The notes below the pieces were generated by a model. The model had not been told where the DNA came from and ran no database searches. It saw only the letters and a list, made by a program, of their open reading frames with translations. A program made the position numbers and the translations under genes. A stretch of DNA of 64,000 bases from CAZLDI01 sp964558415 (GTDB taxonomy: Bacteria > Chloroflexota > Dehalococcoidia > SM23-28-2 > RBG-16-64-32), in assembly GCA_964558415.1 (NCBI GenBank), contig CAZLDI010000004.1:104271-168270 (forward strand). The letters run 5' to 3'. The first letter of the stretch is position 1. The number at the start of each line of letters is the position of its first letter. Below, piece by piece: positions 24,195-32,894 of the stretch.

Positions 24195-25373
24195 TTGAAC
24201 TTCAGTTTCAGCGAAGAAGAAGAAGGGTTCCGCGAAGAGGTTCGAGAGTTCATCTCGCGGGAGATGACGGAAGAGATCCGTTCCAAGTGGCTGGGTGGTC
24301 TGCTGGACACGCCGGCGCGGCGAGAGTTCGTGACGAAGATCGCGGAGCGCGGCTGGCTGTCGCAGGGGTTCCCGGAGGAGTACGGCGGGACGAAGCAAAC
24401 GATGCCGCTTGCCCAGTACATCCTCAACGAGGAGTTGCACACCGCGCAGGCGCCGATCGTGGGCAAGAACCTGGGCGTGATCGTAAACACGCTGTTGCAC
24501 CACGGGAGCGAGAAGCTGAAGAGCGAGTTCATTCCGCGCGTACTGCGGAACGAGGTGCAGTGGGCGCTGGCCTACAGCGAGCCGGAGGCGGGATCGGACC
24601 TGGCGAACATGCAATGCCGCGCCGTTCAGGATGGGGACGAGTTTGTGGTGAACGGCCAGAAGCGGTTCATCACCTCCGCGCATTTCGGTGACTACTTGTG
24701 GACCGGCGTGAGGACGGACCCCGACGCCAAACCCAAGCACAAGGGAATAAGCCTGCTGATCATCGATGTGAACTCGCCGGGCATCACGATCACGCCTCTC
24801 TGGACGGTGATCGGTGAGCGGACGAACGACGTCTTCTTCGACAACGTACGCGTGCCCCGAGACATGCTCGTGGGCGAGATGAACCAGGGCTGGCGCTACA
24901 TCACGGAGGCGCTAACCTACGAGCGGTTCACGATGGCCTCCATCATCCCGACGCTTCGCAAGTTCCGTGAGCTCGTAGAGTGGGTGAAGCGAACGGAGGT
25001 GGATGGAAAGCGCCTCAAGGACGACCCCGTGATCCGGCGCAAGATCGGACACCTGGCGGTGCTGGTGGAGATGGCGAGGATGCTGGACCTGCGCTGCGTC
25101 TGCATGGCGGTGAAACCGGATTATGTGCCGTACATCGAGGCGATGATGAACAAGATGTGGGGCGGCATCACGGAGACGGTGCTGACAGACGCGGCGCTGG
25201 AGATCATGGCGCCATACGGTTACCTCTGGCACGACGAGGAGAACGCGCCGCTGGGAACGACGCCCGTGGACGACTACCTGTGGGCCGGGCACCAGCGCGT
25301 GGCGGCAGCGGGCGTCGACCTGGCGAAGAACACAATCGCGACGCGCTACCTGGGGCTACCGCGCGGGCCGTAA
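24195..25373 (+). CDS. Acyl-CoA dehydrogenase, first of an adjacent pair
   Basis: This 392-residue acyl-CoA dehydrogenase contains WLSQGFPEEYGGTK, ALAYSEPEAGSDLANMQCRA (about residue 118), VNGQKRFITSA and PRDMLVGEMNQGWRYI. The C-terminus lacks the usual GTSEIQR element and instead reads YLWAGHQRVAAAG before NTIATRYLGLPR. The start is TTG 24195 with AGGAGG about six bases before it. A second dehydrogenase follows after 24 bases. Adjacent, unequal dehydrogenase genes in steroid-degrading actinobacteria encode heterotetramers (FadE/ChsE type), and I infer the same here. Confidence 0.87.
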   Translation: MNFSFSEEEEGFREEVREFISREMTEEIRSKWLGGLLDTPARREFVTKIAERGWLSQGFPEEYGGTKQTMPLAQYILNEELHTAQAPIVGKNLGVIVNTLLHHGSEKLKSEFIPRVLRNEVQWALAYSEPEAGSDLANMQCRAVQDGDEFVVNGQKRFITSAHFGDYLWTGVRTDPDAKPKHKGISLLIIDVNSPGITITPLWTVIGERTNDVFFDNVRVPRDMLVGEMNQGWRYITEALTYERFTMASIIPTLRKFRELVEWVKRTEVDGKRLKDDPVIRRKIGHLAVLVEMARMLDLRCVCMAVKPDYVPYIEAMMNKMWGGITETVLTDAALEIMAPYGYLWHDEENAPLGTTPVDDYLWAGHQRVAAAGVDLAKNTIATRYLGLPRGP

Positions 25374-25397
25374 GGCCGGGCGGGCGGAGACACCGGC

Positions 25398-26534
25398 ATG
25401 GACATGGAGTTCAGCGAAGAGCAACGGCGGTTGATGGAGACCGCCCGGCGCTTCCTAGAGAACGAATGTCCACCCGCAGCGGTACGGGCGCAGGAGGAGA
25501 CTGAAGAGGGCTTCTCCGCCGATGTGTGGCGCAAGATGGCGGCGCTCGGCTGGCTGGGACTTCCCTATCCCGAGAGTTACGGTGGATACGGGATGGGCTT
25601 AGTCGACGTCGTGGTTCTCGCCAAAGAGCTGGGACGGGCGATTTGCCCCAGCCCGTACATTTCGACAGTAGTGCTAAGCGGCGGCGCGATCGCGGCGGCC
25701 GGGAGCGAGGAACAAAAGCAGGCCTACCTGCCGCGCATCGCTGCGGGGCAGATGATTGTGGCGTTCGCGTTGCAGGAACTGAGTCATTACTGGGACCCCC
25801 GCGGAATTTCATGCCGCGCGGTGCGGGACGGAGACGGGTGGGTGCTCAACGGAACGAAGATGTTCGTGGAGTTCGCGAACTCGGCGGACCGCATCCTGGT
25901 GGCGGCGCGCAGCTCCGGTGAAGCGCCGAGCAGCAAAGGGGTGACGCTGTTCCTCGTGGACACGAGGGGGAGCGGTTTGCGCCTGGCGCCGCTAGGGACG
26001 ATGGCGCGCGACAAGCAGTTCAAAGTAACGCTGGAGGGCGCAAGGGTGTCCGGGGCGGATATCGTGGGGACGGTGGACGAGGGATGGCCGGTCCTGGAGG
26101 AAGTGCTGCACAGGGGCGTCGTTGCCTTCTGCGGGTATATGGCTGGGGCGTCCGAGAGGATCCATGAGATGGCGGTGGAGTTCGCGAAACAACGGGTGCA
26201 GTTCGAGCGGCCGATCGGGAGCTTCCAGGCGATCCAGCACTATCTGGCGCAATCGATAACGGAGATCACGGGAGCGGAGACGATGACGTACTACACCGCA
26301 TGGATCATCGACCAGGGCCTGCCCAGCCGGGAGATGGTGGCGAAGGCCAAGGCGTTGGCCGGGGACACGTTCAAGGGCGTCTCCGCGCTGGGGGCGCAGG
26401 TCTACGGCGGCATCGGCTTCAACGAGGACGTGGACACAACGTTATTCCTGCGCCGAGGGAAGCAGGCGCAGTTGTCGATGGGTGACAGCGGGTACTGGGA
26501 GGACGTTGTCGCCGCCGAACTGCTGGACTCGTAG
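25398..26534 (+). CDS. Acyl-CoA dehydrogenase, second of an adjacent pair
   Basis: The second dehydrogenase has 378 residues: MDMEFSEEQRRLMETARRFL at the start, WLGLPYPESYGGYGMG (about residue 52), VLNGTKMFVEFANSADR, and the late YGGIGFNEDVDTTLFLRRGK. At the place where medium-chain dehydrogenase carries its catalytic Glu in YEGT, this protein has QLSMGDSGYW, so it may be the non-catalytic or FAD-binding partner of the preceding gene. It is followed 10 bases later by a MaoC-type hydratase. This order matches the alpha-beta dehydrogenase plus MaoC layout of steroid side-chain operons. Confidence 0.87.
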   Translation: MDMEFSEEQRRLMETARRFLENECPPAAVRAQEETEEGFSADVWRKMAALGWLGLPYPESYGGYGMGLVDVVVLAKELGRAICPSPYISTVVLSGGAIAAAGSEEQKQAYLPRIAAGQMIVAFALQELSHYWDPRGISCRAVRDGDGWVLNGTKMFVEFANSADRILVAARSSGEAPSSKGVTLFLVDTRGSGLRLAPLGTMARDKQFKVTLEGARVSGADIVGTVDEGWPVLEEVLHRGVVAFCGYMAGASERIHEMAVEFAKQRVQFERPIGSFQAIQHYLAQSITEITGAETMTYYTAWIIDQGLPSREMVAKAKALAGDTFKGVSALGAQVYGGIGFNEDVDTTLFLRRGKQAQLSMGDSGYWEDVVAAELLDS

Positions 26535-26544
26535 ACCGCCGACG

Positions 26545-27621
26545 ATGGGCCAGGACAGCGGCCTGGAGTACGTTCCAGAATATCTCTCGGAGGAGAGCAA
26601 GCGGAGGCTCAGGCAGCTTGGGAAGGAATCGGAGCCCGAGCCCGGCCCCATTGAGGTCAACGAGTACCTGATCCGGCACTGGTGCGAGACGCTGGAGGAC
26701 GGCAACCCGCTGTACCTGGACGGCGAGTATGCGCGGAGCCAGGGCTACCGGGATGTTATTGCGCCGCCCGGGTCGATCATGACGACGTTCGCGATGCCTT
26801 ACAGGTGGCCGTGGCCGCCGGCGGGCCGTGAGCCACAGCGCCACATTCACTATGACGTTAAGGAAGCTCTGGACCTGCCTGTTGGCATCATCACGGAGGT
26901 GGAGGTTGAGTACTCGGCACCTCTCCAGGTAGGCGATCGGCTGAACGTGAGCCAGCGGCTGACATCGGTGTCAGAGTGGAAGAGGACGCGGTTGGGGGAG
27001 GGGCACTTCTGGACGATGGAGCGGCTGTATCGGAACCAGAATAAGGAACTGATAGCGACGGAACGGATGACAGCGTTCGGATACGGCCGCGAAGGGTCGC
27101 CGGTCGAGAGTCGGGAAAACGTAGGTGGATGGAGTCCGGCGGTGGAGCAGGCGATCGAAGCGAGGCGCAGCGGTTACACACCGGCTGCGCCACGAACGTT
27201 GTCCTGGGACGATGTCGAGGAGGGGCAGGAGCTGCCAGAACTAGTGATGCCGTTCACCGTCACGCGCGCGGTGTATCTGGCATCCGCAACGCGCGACTTC
27301 TCACCGCAGCATTCGAACCGAGATTATGCGCAGAACCAATCAAAAGCGCACGATGTCTTCGTGAACACGCCGTTCAACCTGGGGATGGTCAGCCGCTTTC
27401 TTACGGACTGGGCGGGACCGCAATCGATTGTGCGACGGCTGAAGATCGCGATGCGAGACAATCTGTGCGCGGGAGACGACATGGTCATCACCGGCCGCGT
27501 GGAGCGCAAGTATGTGGAGGCAGGCGAGCACCGCATAGATGTCGAGGTGCTCATCTCCACCCGGGAGAAACCGGTGACGCCGTGCGGCGCGACGCTGGCC
27601 CTGCGTCACCGGAGCGAGTGA
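26545..27621 (+). CDS. MaoC-type double-hotdog enoyl-CoA hydratase
   Basis: The 358-residue protein from ATG 26545 has two hotdog domains. In the first, the motif reads LEDGNPLYLDGEYARSQGYR, with Tyr in place of the catalytic His. In the second, SATRDFSPQHSNRDYA keeps an Asp-x4-His pair, so only the second half looks active. In mycobacterial cholesterol side-chain breakdown the hydratase is made of two MaoC chains (ChsH1 and ChsH2), one active. Here both are in one polypeptide. The stop codon overlaps the GTG of the CaiB fusion (GTGA). Its likely role is hydration of the enoyl-CoA made by the dehydrogenase pair upstream. Confidence 0.84.
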   Translation: MGQDSGLEYVPEYLSEESKRRLRQLGKESEPEPGPIEVNEYLIRHWCETLEDGNPLYLDGEYARSQGYRDVIAPPGSIMTTFAMPYRWPWPPAGREPQRHIHYDVKEALDLPVGIITEVEVEYSAPLQVGDRLNVSQRLTSVSEWKRTRLGEGHFWTMERLYRNQNKELIATERMTAFGYGREGSPVESRENVGGWSPAVEQAIEARRSGYTPAAPRTLSWDDVEEGQELPELVMPFTVTRAVYLASATRDFSPQHSNRDYAQNQSKAHDVFVNTPFNLGMVSRFLTDWAGPQSIVRRLKIAMRDNLCAGDDMVITGRVERKYVEAGEHRIDVEVLISTREKPVTPCGATLALRHRSE

Positions 27622-30137
27622 GTCCAGTGGGCGGCATCTGCGACGGACTGCGGGTCGTGGATTTCAGCACCTGGATGGCAGGGCCGCTGGCGACGATGGT
27701 GCTGGCGGACTACGGCGCGGAGGTCATCAAGGTTGAGCCTCCTTCGGGAGACCCAGCGCGATCGCTCCCCGCGTTCCAGACATGGAACCGCGGGAAGCTC
27801 AGCGTCGTCGCCGACCTGAAGACAGCCGGTGGCAGGGCGAAGGCGCTTGAACTGATCGCGGGAAGCGATGTCGTCGTCACCTCGTGGCGGCCGGGCGTCG
27901 CCGAGCGCTTAGGCGTGGGATACGAGGACGTACGGCCGACCAATCGGGCACTGGTATACGCAGCCATCACAGGGTTCGGAGAACGAGGCTCCCGAAAGAG
28001 TAATAAGGGGTACGAAGGGCTGGTGGCGGCCAAGTCCGGCCGGATGATGATGTTCGAGCAAGTCGCCGACAGACCGGGACCGGCGTTTCCGGCGATACCG
28101 TGCGCATCATACTCGGCGGGGATGCTCACCCTGCAAGGGATACTGACGGCTCTGCACCGGCGGGAGCGGACGGGCGAGGGTCAGCGCGTGAGCATCTCGA
28201 TGCTGGCCGCCTTGATGCCGTTCGACCTCGTGATGTGGATCGGCTGGCAGCTCCGCGGAGAGGAGATCGCCGCGGAAGGCCAACCGGCGCCGATGGTGCT
28301 ACAGACGCTTTTGGGACAACGGCTGGCGCCGGGAGATGCGAAGGCGGGTGCGTACGATCCGGCGCAACCGCACCGACCGGCAGCGAGAGTGCCGCGGCCA
28401 AACTACCTCACGGCTGTGACGAAAGATGGAGTCTGGCTCCAGTTCGCGAATACGATCGATCGGCTGTGCCTGGCGCAGATGCAAGCGCTCGACCTCATGG
28501 ACATGTACGGGGAGGAGCGGTTCGCCCGCATGCCGGCAGTCTTCACGGAGGACGACGCGGAGGCGCTGTGGGAGGCCGTGCTGCAGCGCGTGAGGGCGAA
28601 GACCTACGACGAATGGACCCAGGTGTTCGAGCAATACGACGACCTGGCGGTAGAAGTAATCAGTTTGCCCCTCCAGTCGCTCGAACATCGTCAGGTGAAG
28701 CACAACGGTCATTCAATCGCTGTTTCAGGCGACGGCGGAATGGCGATCCTACAACCGGGGCCGCTGGTCACGTTCGCGGGCGATGGCGGCTGTGCGATCA
28801 GGCGAGCGCCCCGGCTCGGGGAGCATACGGAGGCCCTGGCGATCGGTAGTGGGAGGCGATCCGGGAGGGCAATCGGCAGCCGCAGCACGAACGGACCGGC
28901 GGCACTTTCGGGGATCACTATTCTGGACTTCTCGGCATGGGTGGCCGCACCGTACGCGACGACACTTCTGGCGACGCTGGGGGCGCGAGTGATCAAGGTG
29001 GAACCGGTGGGCGGTGACATGAGCCGCTACTCAACCGGCGGGCTTGTGGCGTTTGCGATGACGCAGGGCAAGCAAAGCATCGCTCTCGACCTCAAGCAAC
29101 CCGAGGGAACTGAGATCGCGCACCGGCTGGTTCAGGGAGCCGACATGCTGGTCCACAACTTCCGGCCCGGCGTAACGGAGAAGCTGGGTATCGATTACGC
29201 GACGTGCCACCGGTTGAACCCGCGGCTGATCTACCTGAACGCCGCGTCCTACGGAGAGAGCGGGCCGGACGCAAGGAAGCCGGCATTCTTTGCGACGATG
29301 GCGGCTCTGGGCGGAAATCAGATGCGACAGGTTGGCACGGGACACCCGAGCCCTAACTCAGCGGAGCTCCCGATGGACGACCTGAAGGATGAGGCCTGGC
29401 GGCTACTGAAAGCGGCGGAGGGCAACGCGGATCCGATCGCCGCACTGGGGGCCGCGACAGCGCTGCTACTGGGCCTGTACGCGCGTGACAAAAACGGCAA
29501 GGGGCAGGCGCTTCTGACGACGATGGTGGCGTCCAACATGTATGCCAATTCAGATGAGGCGATCGACTATGTGGGACGACCCGCGTCGACCGCGGTCGAT
29601 AGCGAACTGCTGGGTCTCTCGCCGCTGTACCGGCTTTACGCAGCGGAGACCGGGTGGGTCTTCCTCGCGTGTGTTCAGCCGCACGAATGGGAGGCGTTCT
29701 GCGACGCTATCGAGAGACAGGATATGAAGCCGCGCCGTGCCGACGAGGCCGCGAGCAGGTTGGGGCGGGACGTTGCGCAGGTGCTGGCGACTCGACCGGC
29801 CGAGGAGTGGGAGACGCTAGCGAGTGCACGCGACGTGCCGCTGGTGGCGGTTGAGCTGCGCGATCCAGGACGCTTCAACCTCGAGGACGCTGAACAGCGA
29901 GAGTTCGGGCACATGGTGGAAGTGGAAAGCCCGGTGCATGGGCGCTATTGGCGTCATGGAGTGATGCAAGAGTTCTCTCGGGACCGACTGGAGTTCGGGC
30001 CGTGGGAGCCCTTGGGCGGGCATACGCGCGAGATCCTGGGCGAACTCGGGTGGTCTGGAAGCGAGACCGATAGTCTGATTGAACGCGGCGTAGTCGAGGC
30101 CTGGTCGCCGCAGGCGATCCAGCGCAATGCGAGATAA
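27618..30137 (+). CDS. Two-domain CaiB/BaiF CoA-transferase fusion; first half lacks the catalytic Asp
   Basis: From GTG 27618 (GTGA overlap with the hydratase stop) this is an 839-residue fusion of two type III CoA-transferase domains (about 1-415 and 430-839). The first begins CDGLRVVDFSTWMAGPL and the second SGITILDFSAWVAAPYATTL. Aligned on the later G-x-G-Q motif, the second half has the Asp in NADPIAAL. The first has Ser 164 (PCASYSAG). The frame is open far upstream (to 27129), but that part only shadows the hydratase. It is in the middle of the operon and overlaps the thiolase-like gene by 11 bases. Confidence 0.87.
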   Translation: MSPVGGICDGLRVVDFSTWMAGPLATMVLADYGAEVIKVEPPSGDPARSLPAFQTWNRGKLSVVADLKTAGGRAKALELIAGSDVVVTSWRPGVAERLGVGYEDVRPTNRALVYAAITGFGERGSRKSNKGYEGLVAAKSGRMMMFEQVADRPGPAFPAIPCASYSAGMLTLQGILTALHRRERTGEGQRVSISMLAALMPFDLVMWIGWQLRGEEIAAEGQPAPMVLQTLLGQRLAPGDAKAGAYDPAQPHRPAARVPRPNYLTAVTKDGVWLQFANTIDRLCLAQMQALDLMDMYGEERFARMPAVFTEDDAEALWEAVLQRVRAKTYDEWTQVFEQYDDLAVEVISLPLQSLEHRQVKHNGHSIAVSGDGGMAILQPGPLVTFAGDGGCAIRRAPRLGEHTEALAIGSGRRSGRAIGSRSTNGPAALSGITILDFSAWVAAPYATTLLATLGARVIKVEPVGGDMSRYSTGGLVAFAMTQGKQSIALDLKQPEGTEIAHRLVQGADMLVHNFRPGVTEKLGIDYATCHRLNPRLIYLNAASYGESGPDARKPAFFATMAALGGNQMRQVGTGHPSPNSAELPMDDLKDEAWRLLKAAEGNADPIAALGAATALLLGLYARDKNGKGQALLTTMVASNMYANSDEAIDYVGRPASTAVDSELLGLSPLYRLYAAETGWVFLACVQPHEWEAFCDAIERQDMKPRRADEAASRLGRDVAQVLATRPAEEWETLASARDVPLVAVELRDPGRFNLEDAEQREFGHMVEVESPVHGRYWRHGVMQEFSRDRLEFGPWEPLGGHTREILGELGWSGSETDSLIERGVVEAWSPQAIQRNAR

Positions 30138-31284
30138 GGCCGCCATCGTCGGGATCGGGACGACCGAATACGTGAAAAACATCGGGCGGACGGAGTTGGA
30201 GACTGCGCTGGAGGCGATCCACGCCGCGCTGGACGATGCGGGCCTGACGGCGCGGGATGTGGACGGGATGTTCAAGGTGGAGACACCGGGTGAGGAAGGA
30301 AACAGTGAGCTGGAGGTAGCGCGAAACCTTGGAGTGCCAAACCTGCGGGTCTGGGGCGGTATGGGCTATGGGGGCGGCGCGGCCTGCGGGCCGGTGGTGC
30401 ATGCGGCGATGGCGATCGCGACCGGTATGGCAAACGTCCTGGTGGCGTTCCGAGCACGAAATCGGGGATCAGGCGGGCGTCCGTGGGCAACGGCCGGTAC
30501 TCATGTGGGAGGGACGGCGGCGTTCGAGCTGCCATACGGGCTCGTGAGCCCGGTGCAGCAAGTGGCGATGGTCACGCGGCGGTACATGCACCAGTACGGC
30601 GCGCGGCCGGAAGACTTCGCGCGGGTCGCGGTCTCGCAGCGCCGGAACGCAACGCGGAACCCTCGGGCGTTCTTCCGCGAAGAGATTACCGTGAATGACG
30701 TCCTGGAATCGCGGATGATCGCCGACCCACTGCACCTGCTGGACTGCTCGCTGGAGACGGACGGCGCGTGCGCGGTGGTGGTCACGAGCGCGGCTCGGGC
30801 GGCAGATTGCAAGCAGCCGCCCGCACTGATATCCGGCGCGTCGCAGGGCATGGGGCCGCGACATTACATGATGAACGGCCTCCTCTACAGGGACGATCCG
30901 TTCGATATGCCACCCGCATACGCAGCCAAGGACGCGTACGCGATGGCGGGCCTGGGACCAAAGGACATCGATGTCGCGCTCTTCTACGACGTGTTCAGCC
31001 CCATGGTGCTGTGGCAGTTGGAGGCGTACGGATTTTGCGGGCGCGGCGAGGGGGCAGGGTTCGTGCGAGATGGCAAGATCGGCTGGCCCGACGGCGAACT
31101 ACCGGTGAACACGCATGGGGGCAGTCTATCGGAGGCGTACGTGCACGGGTTCAACCACGTGCTCGAGGGCGTGAGGCAAATTCGCGGCACTTCCACCTGC
31201 CAAGTTGAGGGCGCCGCTACTGCCCTGGTCGCCGCCGCCGCAGTCGTGCCGACGTCCGCCCTCATCCTGCGGAGAGCGGCGTGA
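30127..31284 (+). CDS. Thiolase-fold lipid-transfer-type protein without the nucleophilic Cys (possible retro-aldolase)
   Basis: The 385 residues follow the SCP-x/lipid-transfer thiolase pattern: KAAIVGIGTTEYVK at the start, ALDDAGLTARDVDG, SLETDGACAVVVTS (about residue 211), and NTHGGSLSEAYVHG (about 335). At the nucleophile position, set by the following ATGMANVLVAF helix, there is Gly; the nearby Cys in GGGAACGP is four residues out of place. In Ltp2, which cleaves steroid side chains by retro-aldol reaction, the thiolase Cys is also missing and a DUF35 partner is needed. A DUF35 gene overlaps this one by 4 bases. I infer an Ltp2-like aldolase; a degenerate thiolase is the alternative. Confidence 0.83.
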   Translation: MRDKAAIVGIGTTEYVKNIGRTELETALEAIHAALDDAGLTARDVDGMFKVETPGEEGNSELEVARNLGVPNLRVWGGMGYGGGAACGPVVHAAMAIATGMANVLVAFRARNRGSGGRPWATAGTHVGGTAAFELPYGLVSPVQQVAMVTRRYMHQYGARPEDFARVAVSQRRNATRNPRAFFREEITVNDVLESRMIADPLHLLDCSLETDGACAVVVTSAARAADCKQPPALISGASQGMGPRHYMMNGLLYRDDPFDMPPAYAAKDAYAMAGLGPKDIDVALFYDVFSPMVLWQLEAYGFCGRGEGAGFVRDGKIGWPDGELPVNTHGGSLSEAYVHGFNHVLEGVRQIRGTSTCQVEGAATALVAAAAVVPTSALILRRAA

Positions 31285-31709
31285 CGGAAAGCCTCGCAGG
31301 CGAGCGGCCGCTGCCGGAAGCGACGGAACTGACAGCGCCATTCTGGCAGGCGCTGCGCGAGCGGCGGCTGGTTGTGCAGCGGTGTAACGAATGCCATCAA
31401 TACCGCTTCCCGCCGGAGCCTGGATGCTTTGGTTGTGGCTCGCTGACGGCGACTTGGACGCCCGTCAGTGGACGGGCAACGCTCTACAGCTGGACAGTGA
31501 CGCATCCTCCACTGCTGCCCTACTTCCGAGCACGCTCTCCGTGGCCCGTGGTCGCTGTGGAGCTGGAGGAGGGGCCGCGGATGATCTCGAACCTCGTGGG
31601 CATTCCGATGGAGGAGTACGCGATTGGAATGGCATTGCAGGCTGACTTCGAGGACGTGGATGGGGACGTCACTCTGTTGATAGTTCGTCCTCGCTCGGAC
31701 GGAGACTAG
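31281..31709 (+). CDS. DUF35 OB-fold protein with zinc ribbon, partner of the thiolase-like protein
   Basis: This 142-residue protein has the DUF35 layout: an N-terminal helix with TAPFWQALRERRLVVQRCNE, a zinc ribbon with CNEC and CFGC, then an OB-fold with ATLYSWTVTHPPL, PVVAVELEEGPRMISNLVG and a C-terminal acidic strand. Such proteins bind thiolase-fold enzymes and shape their acyl-CoA site, as in Ltp2/ChsH2 and archaeal HMG-CoA synthase complexes. The GTG start overlaps the stop of the thiolase-like gene (GTGA), which fits a 1:1 complex. The next gene starts directly after its stop. Confidence 0.87.
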   Translation: MTESLAGERPLPEATELTAPFWQALRERRLVVQRCNECHQYRFPPEPGCFGCGSLTATWTPVSGRATLYSWTVTHPPLLPYFRARSPWPVVAVELEEGPRMISNLVGIPMEEYAIGMALQADFEDVDGDVTLLIVRPRSDGD

Positions 31710-32879
31710 ATGGAGTTCCGCGAAACCGGGGCTATGTCTCGCATACGGAGCGAGATCAGGTCAACGCTGGCAGAGGCGTTGCCGGCGGACTGGCAGGGCA
31801 GCGGATTCCTGCCGATGGACGTGCGGCCGGAGCACATGGAGCTGGCGCGCGGACTGGACCGAGCATTGGCCGCGAGGAAGTTGCTTGCGCCCGCGTGGCC
31901 GGTCGAGTACGGGGGCCGCGGGTTGACCCCGTATGAGCAGTTCGCGCTTTTCGAGGAGCTGGGGTACGCGCTTGCCCCGAGGCTGACGACGATCTCCGTG
32001 GACCTGGTCGGGCCGGTACTGATCCACTACGGCAGCGACGCCCAAAGGAAGCTGCACTTGTCGGCGATCGCGAACGACGCGCAGGTCTGGTCACAGGGCT
32101 TCAGTGAGCCTGCGGCGGGATCCGACCTTACGTCGCTGCAGACGCGCGCGGAGCGGTCCGGCGACGTGTACCTGGTGAACGGCCAGAAGATCTGGACGAG
32201 CATGGTGCACTGCTCTGACTGGATTATCCTGCTAGCGCGCACCGGTGCGCCGGACTCGCGTGGGCGCGGGCTGAGCCTGTTCCTTGTGAACACTAACTCT
32301 CCGGGCATCCAGATCAGGCCGATCTACGATGCGACGGGCGAGCACATGCTCAACGAGGTGTTCTTCGAGAACCTCCCGGTGCCTCGCGAGAACCTCGTGG
32401 GAGAGGAGAACGAAGGTTGGCGATACGCAACGACGCTGCTGCAGTACGAGCGGGGCGACGCGCTGCTGGTGGGGCAGTTCCGGCGGATGTTGGACGACCT
32501 GCGCGCGGCAGGTCGCAACGGGACGAGCGGGCGTACGGCGGGGACGAGGGCAGCGCTGGCGGAGTGCGAGATCGATCTAGCGATCGGACGGTTGTTCACG
32601 TTGAAGGTTGTGGACATGCACGCCCACGGGGTGATGCCGGACATGGAGGCATCGGTCACGAAGATGTTCATGACGGAGGCGTTCCAGCGGCTGGCCGAAG
32701 TGGGGAGGCACGTGATCGGCGCCGGCAGCGGGCTGACCCCACGGGAGGCGACGGCGCCCCTTGGTGGGCGCATCGCGCAGACCGTAGTGGCGGCCACAAC
32801 GGGCACCATCATGGGCGGGACCTCCGAGATCCAGCGGAACATCGTGGCGACACGAGGGCTCGGACTGCCGCGCAGCTAA
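31710..32879 (+). CDS. Acyl-CoA dehydrogenase, last gene of the plus-strand operon
   Basis: This 389-residue acyl-CoA dehydrogenase has LLAPAWPVEYGGRGLTPYEQ (about residue 58), WSQGFSEPAAGSDLTSLQTR (about 129), YLVNGQKIWTSMVHCSDW, PRENLVGEENEGWRY and the C-terminal TIMGGTSEIQRNIVATRGLG. It resembles the enzyme at 16231 more than the 24195/25398 pair and is probably a homotetramer. The ATG follows the TAG of the DUF35 gene without a gap. Downstream it faces the molybdenum hydroxylase operon with 15 bases between stops. Confidence 0.9.
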   Translation: MEFRETGAMSRIRSEIRSTLAEALPADWQGSGFLPMDVRPEHMELARGLDRALAARKLLAPAWPVEYGGRGLTPYEQFALFEELGYALAPRLTTISVDLVGPVLIHYGSDAQRKLHLSAIANDAQVWSQGFSEPAAGSDLTSLQTRAERSGDVYLVNGQKIWTSMVHCSDWIILLARTGAPDSRGRGLSLFLVNTNSPGIQIRPIYDATGEHMLNEVFFENLPVPRENLVGEENEGWRYATTLLQYERGDALLVGQFRRMLDDLRAAGRNGTSGRTAGTRAALAECEIDLAIGRLFTLKVVDMHAHGVMPDMEASVTKMFMTEAFQRLAEVGRHVIGAGSGLTPREATAPLGGRIAQTVVAATTGTIMGGTSEIQRNIVATRGLGLPRS

Positions 32880-32894
32880 GCGGAAGAAGCTGCG

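Noticed and set aside
27129..27617. N-terminal extension of the CaiB-CaiB fusion by about 160 residues
   Set aside because: It shadows the MaoC-type gene in another frame. The conserved domain begins just after GTG 27618, which overlaps the hydratase stop.
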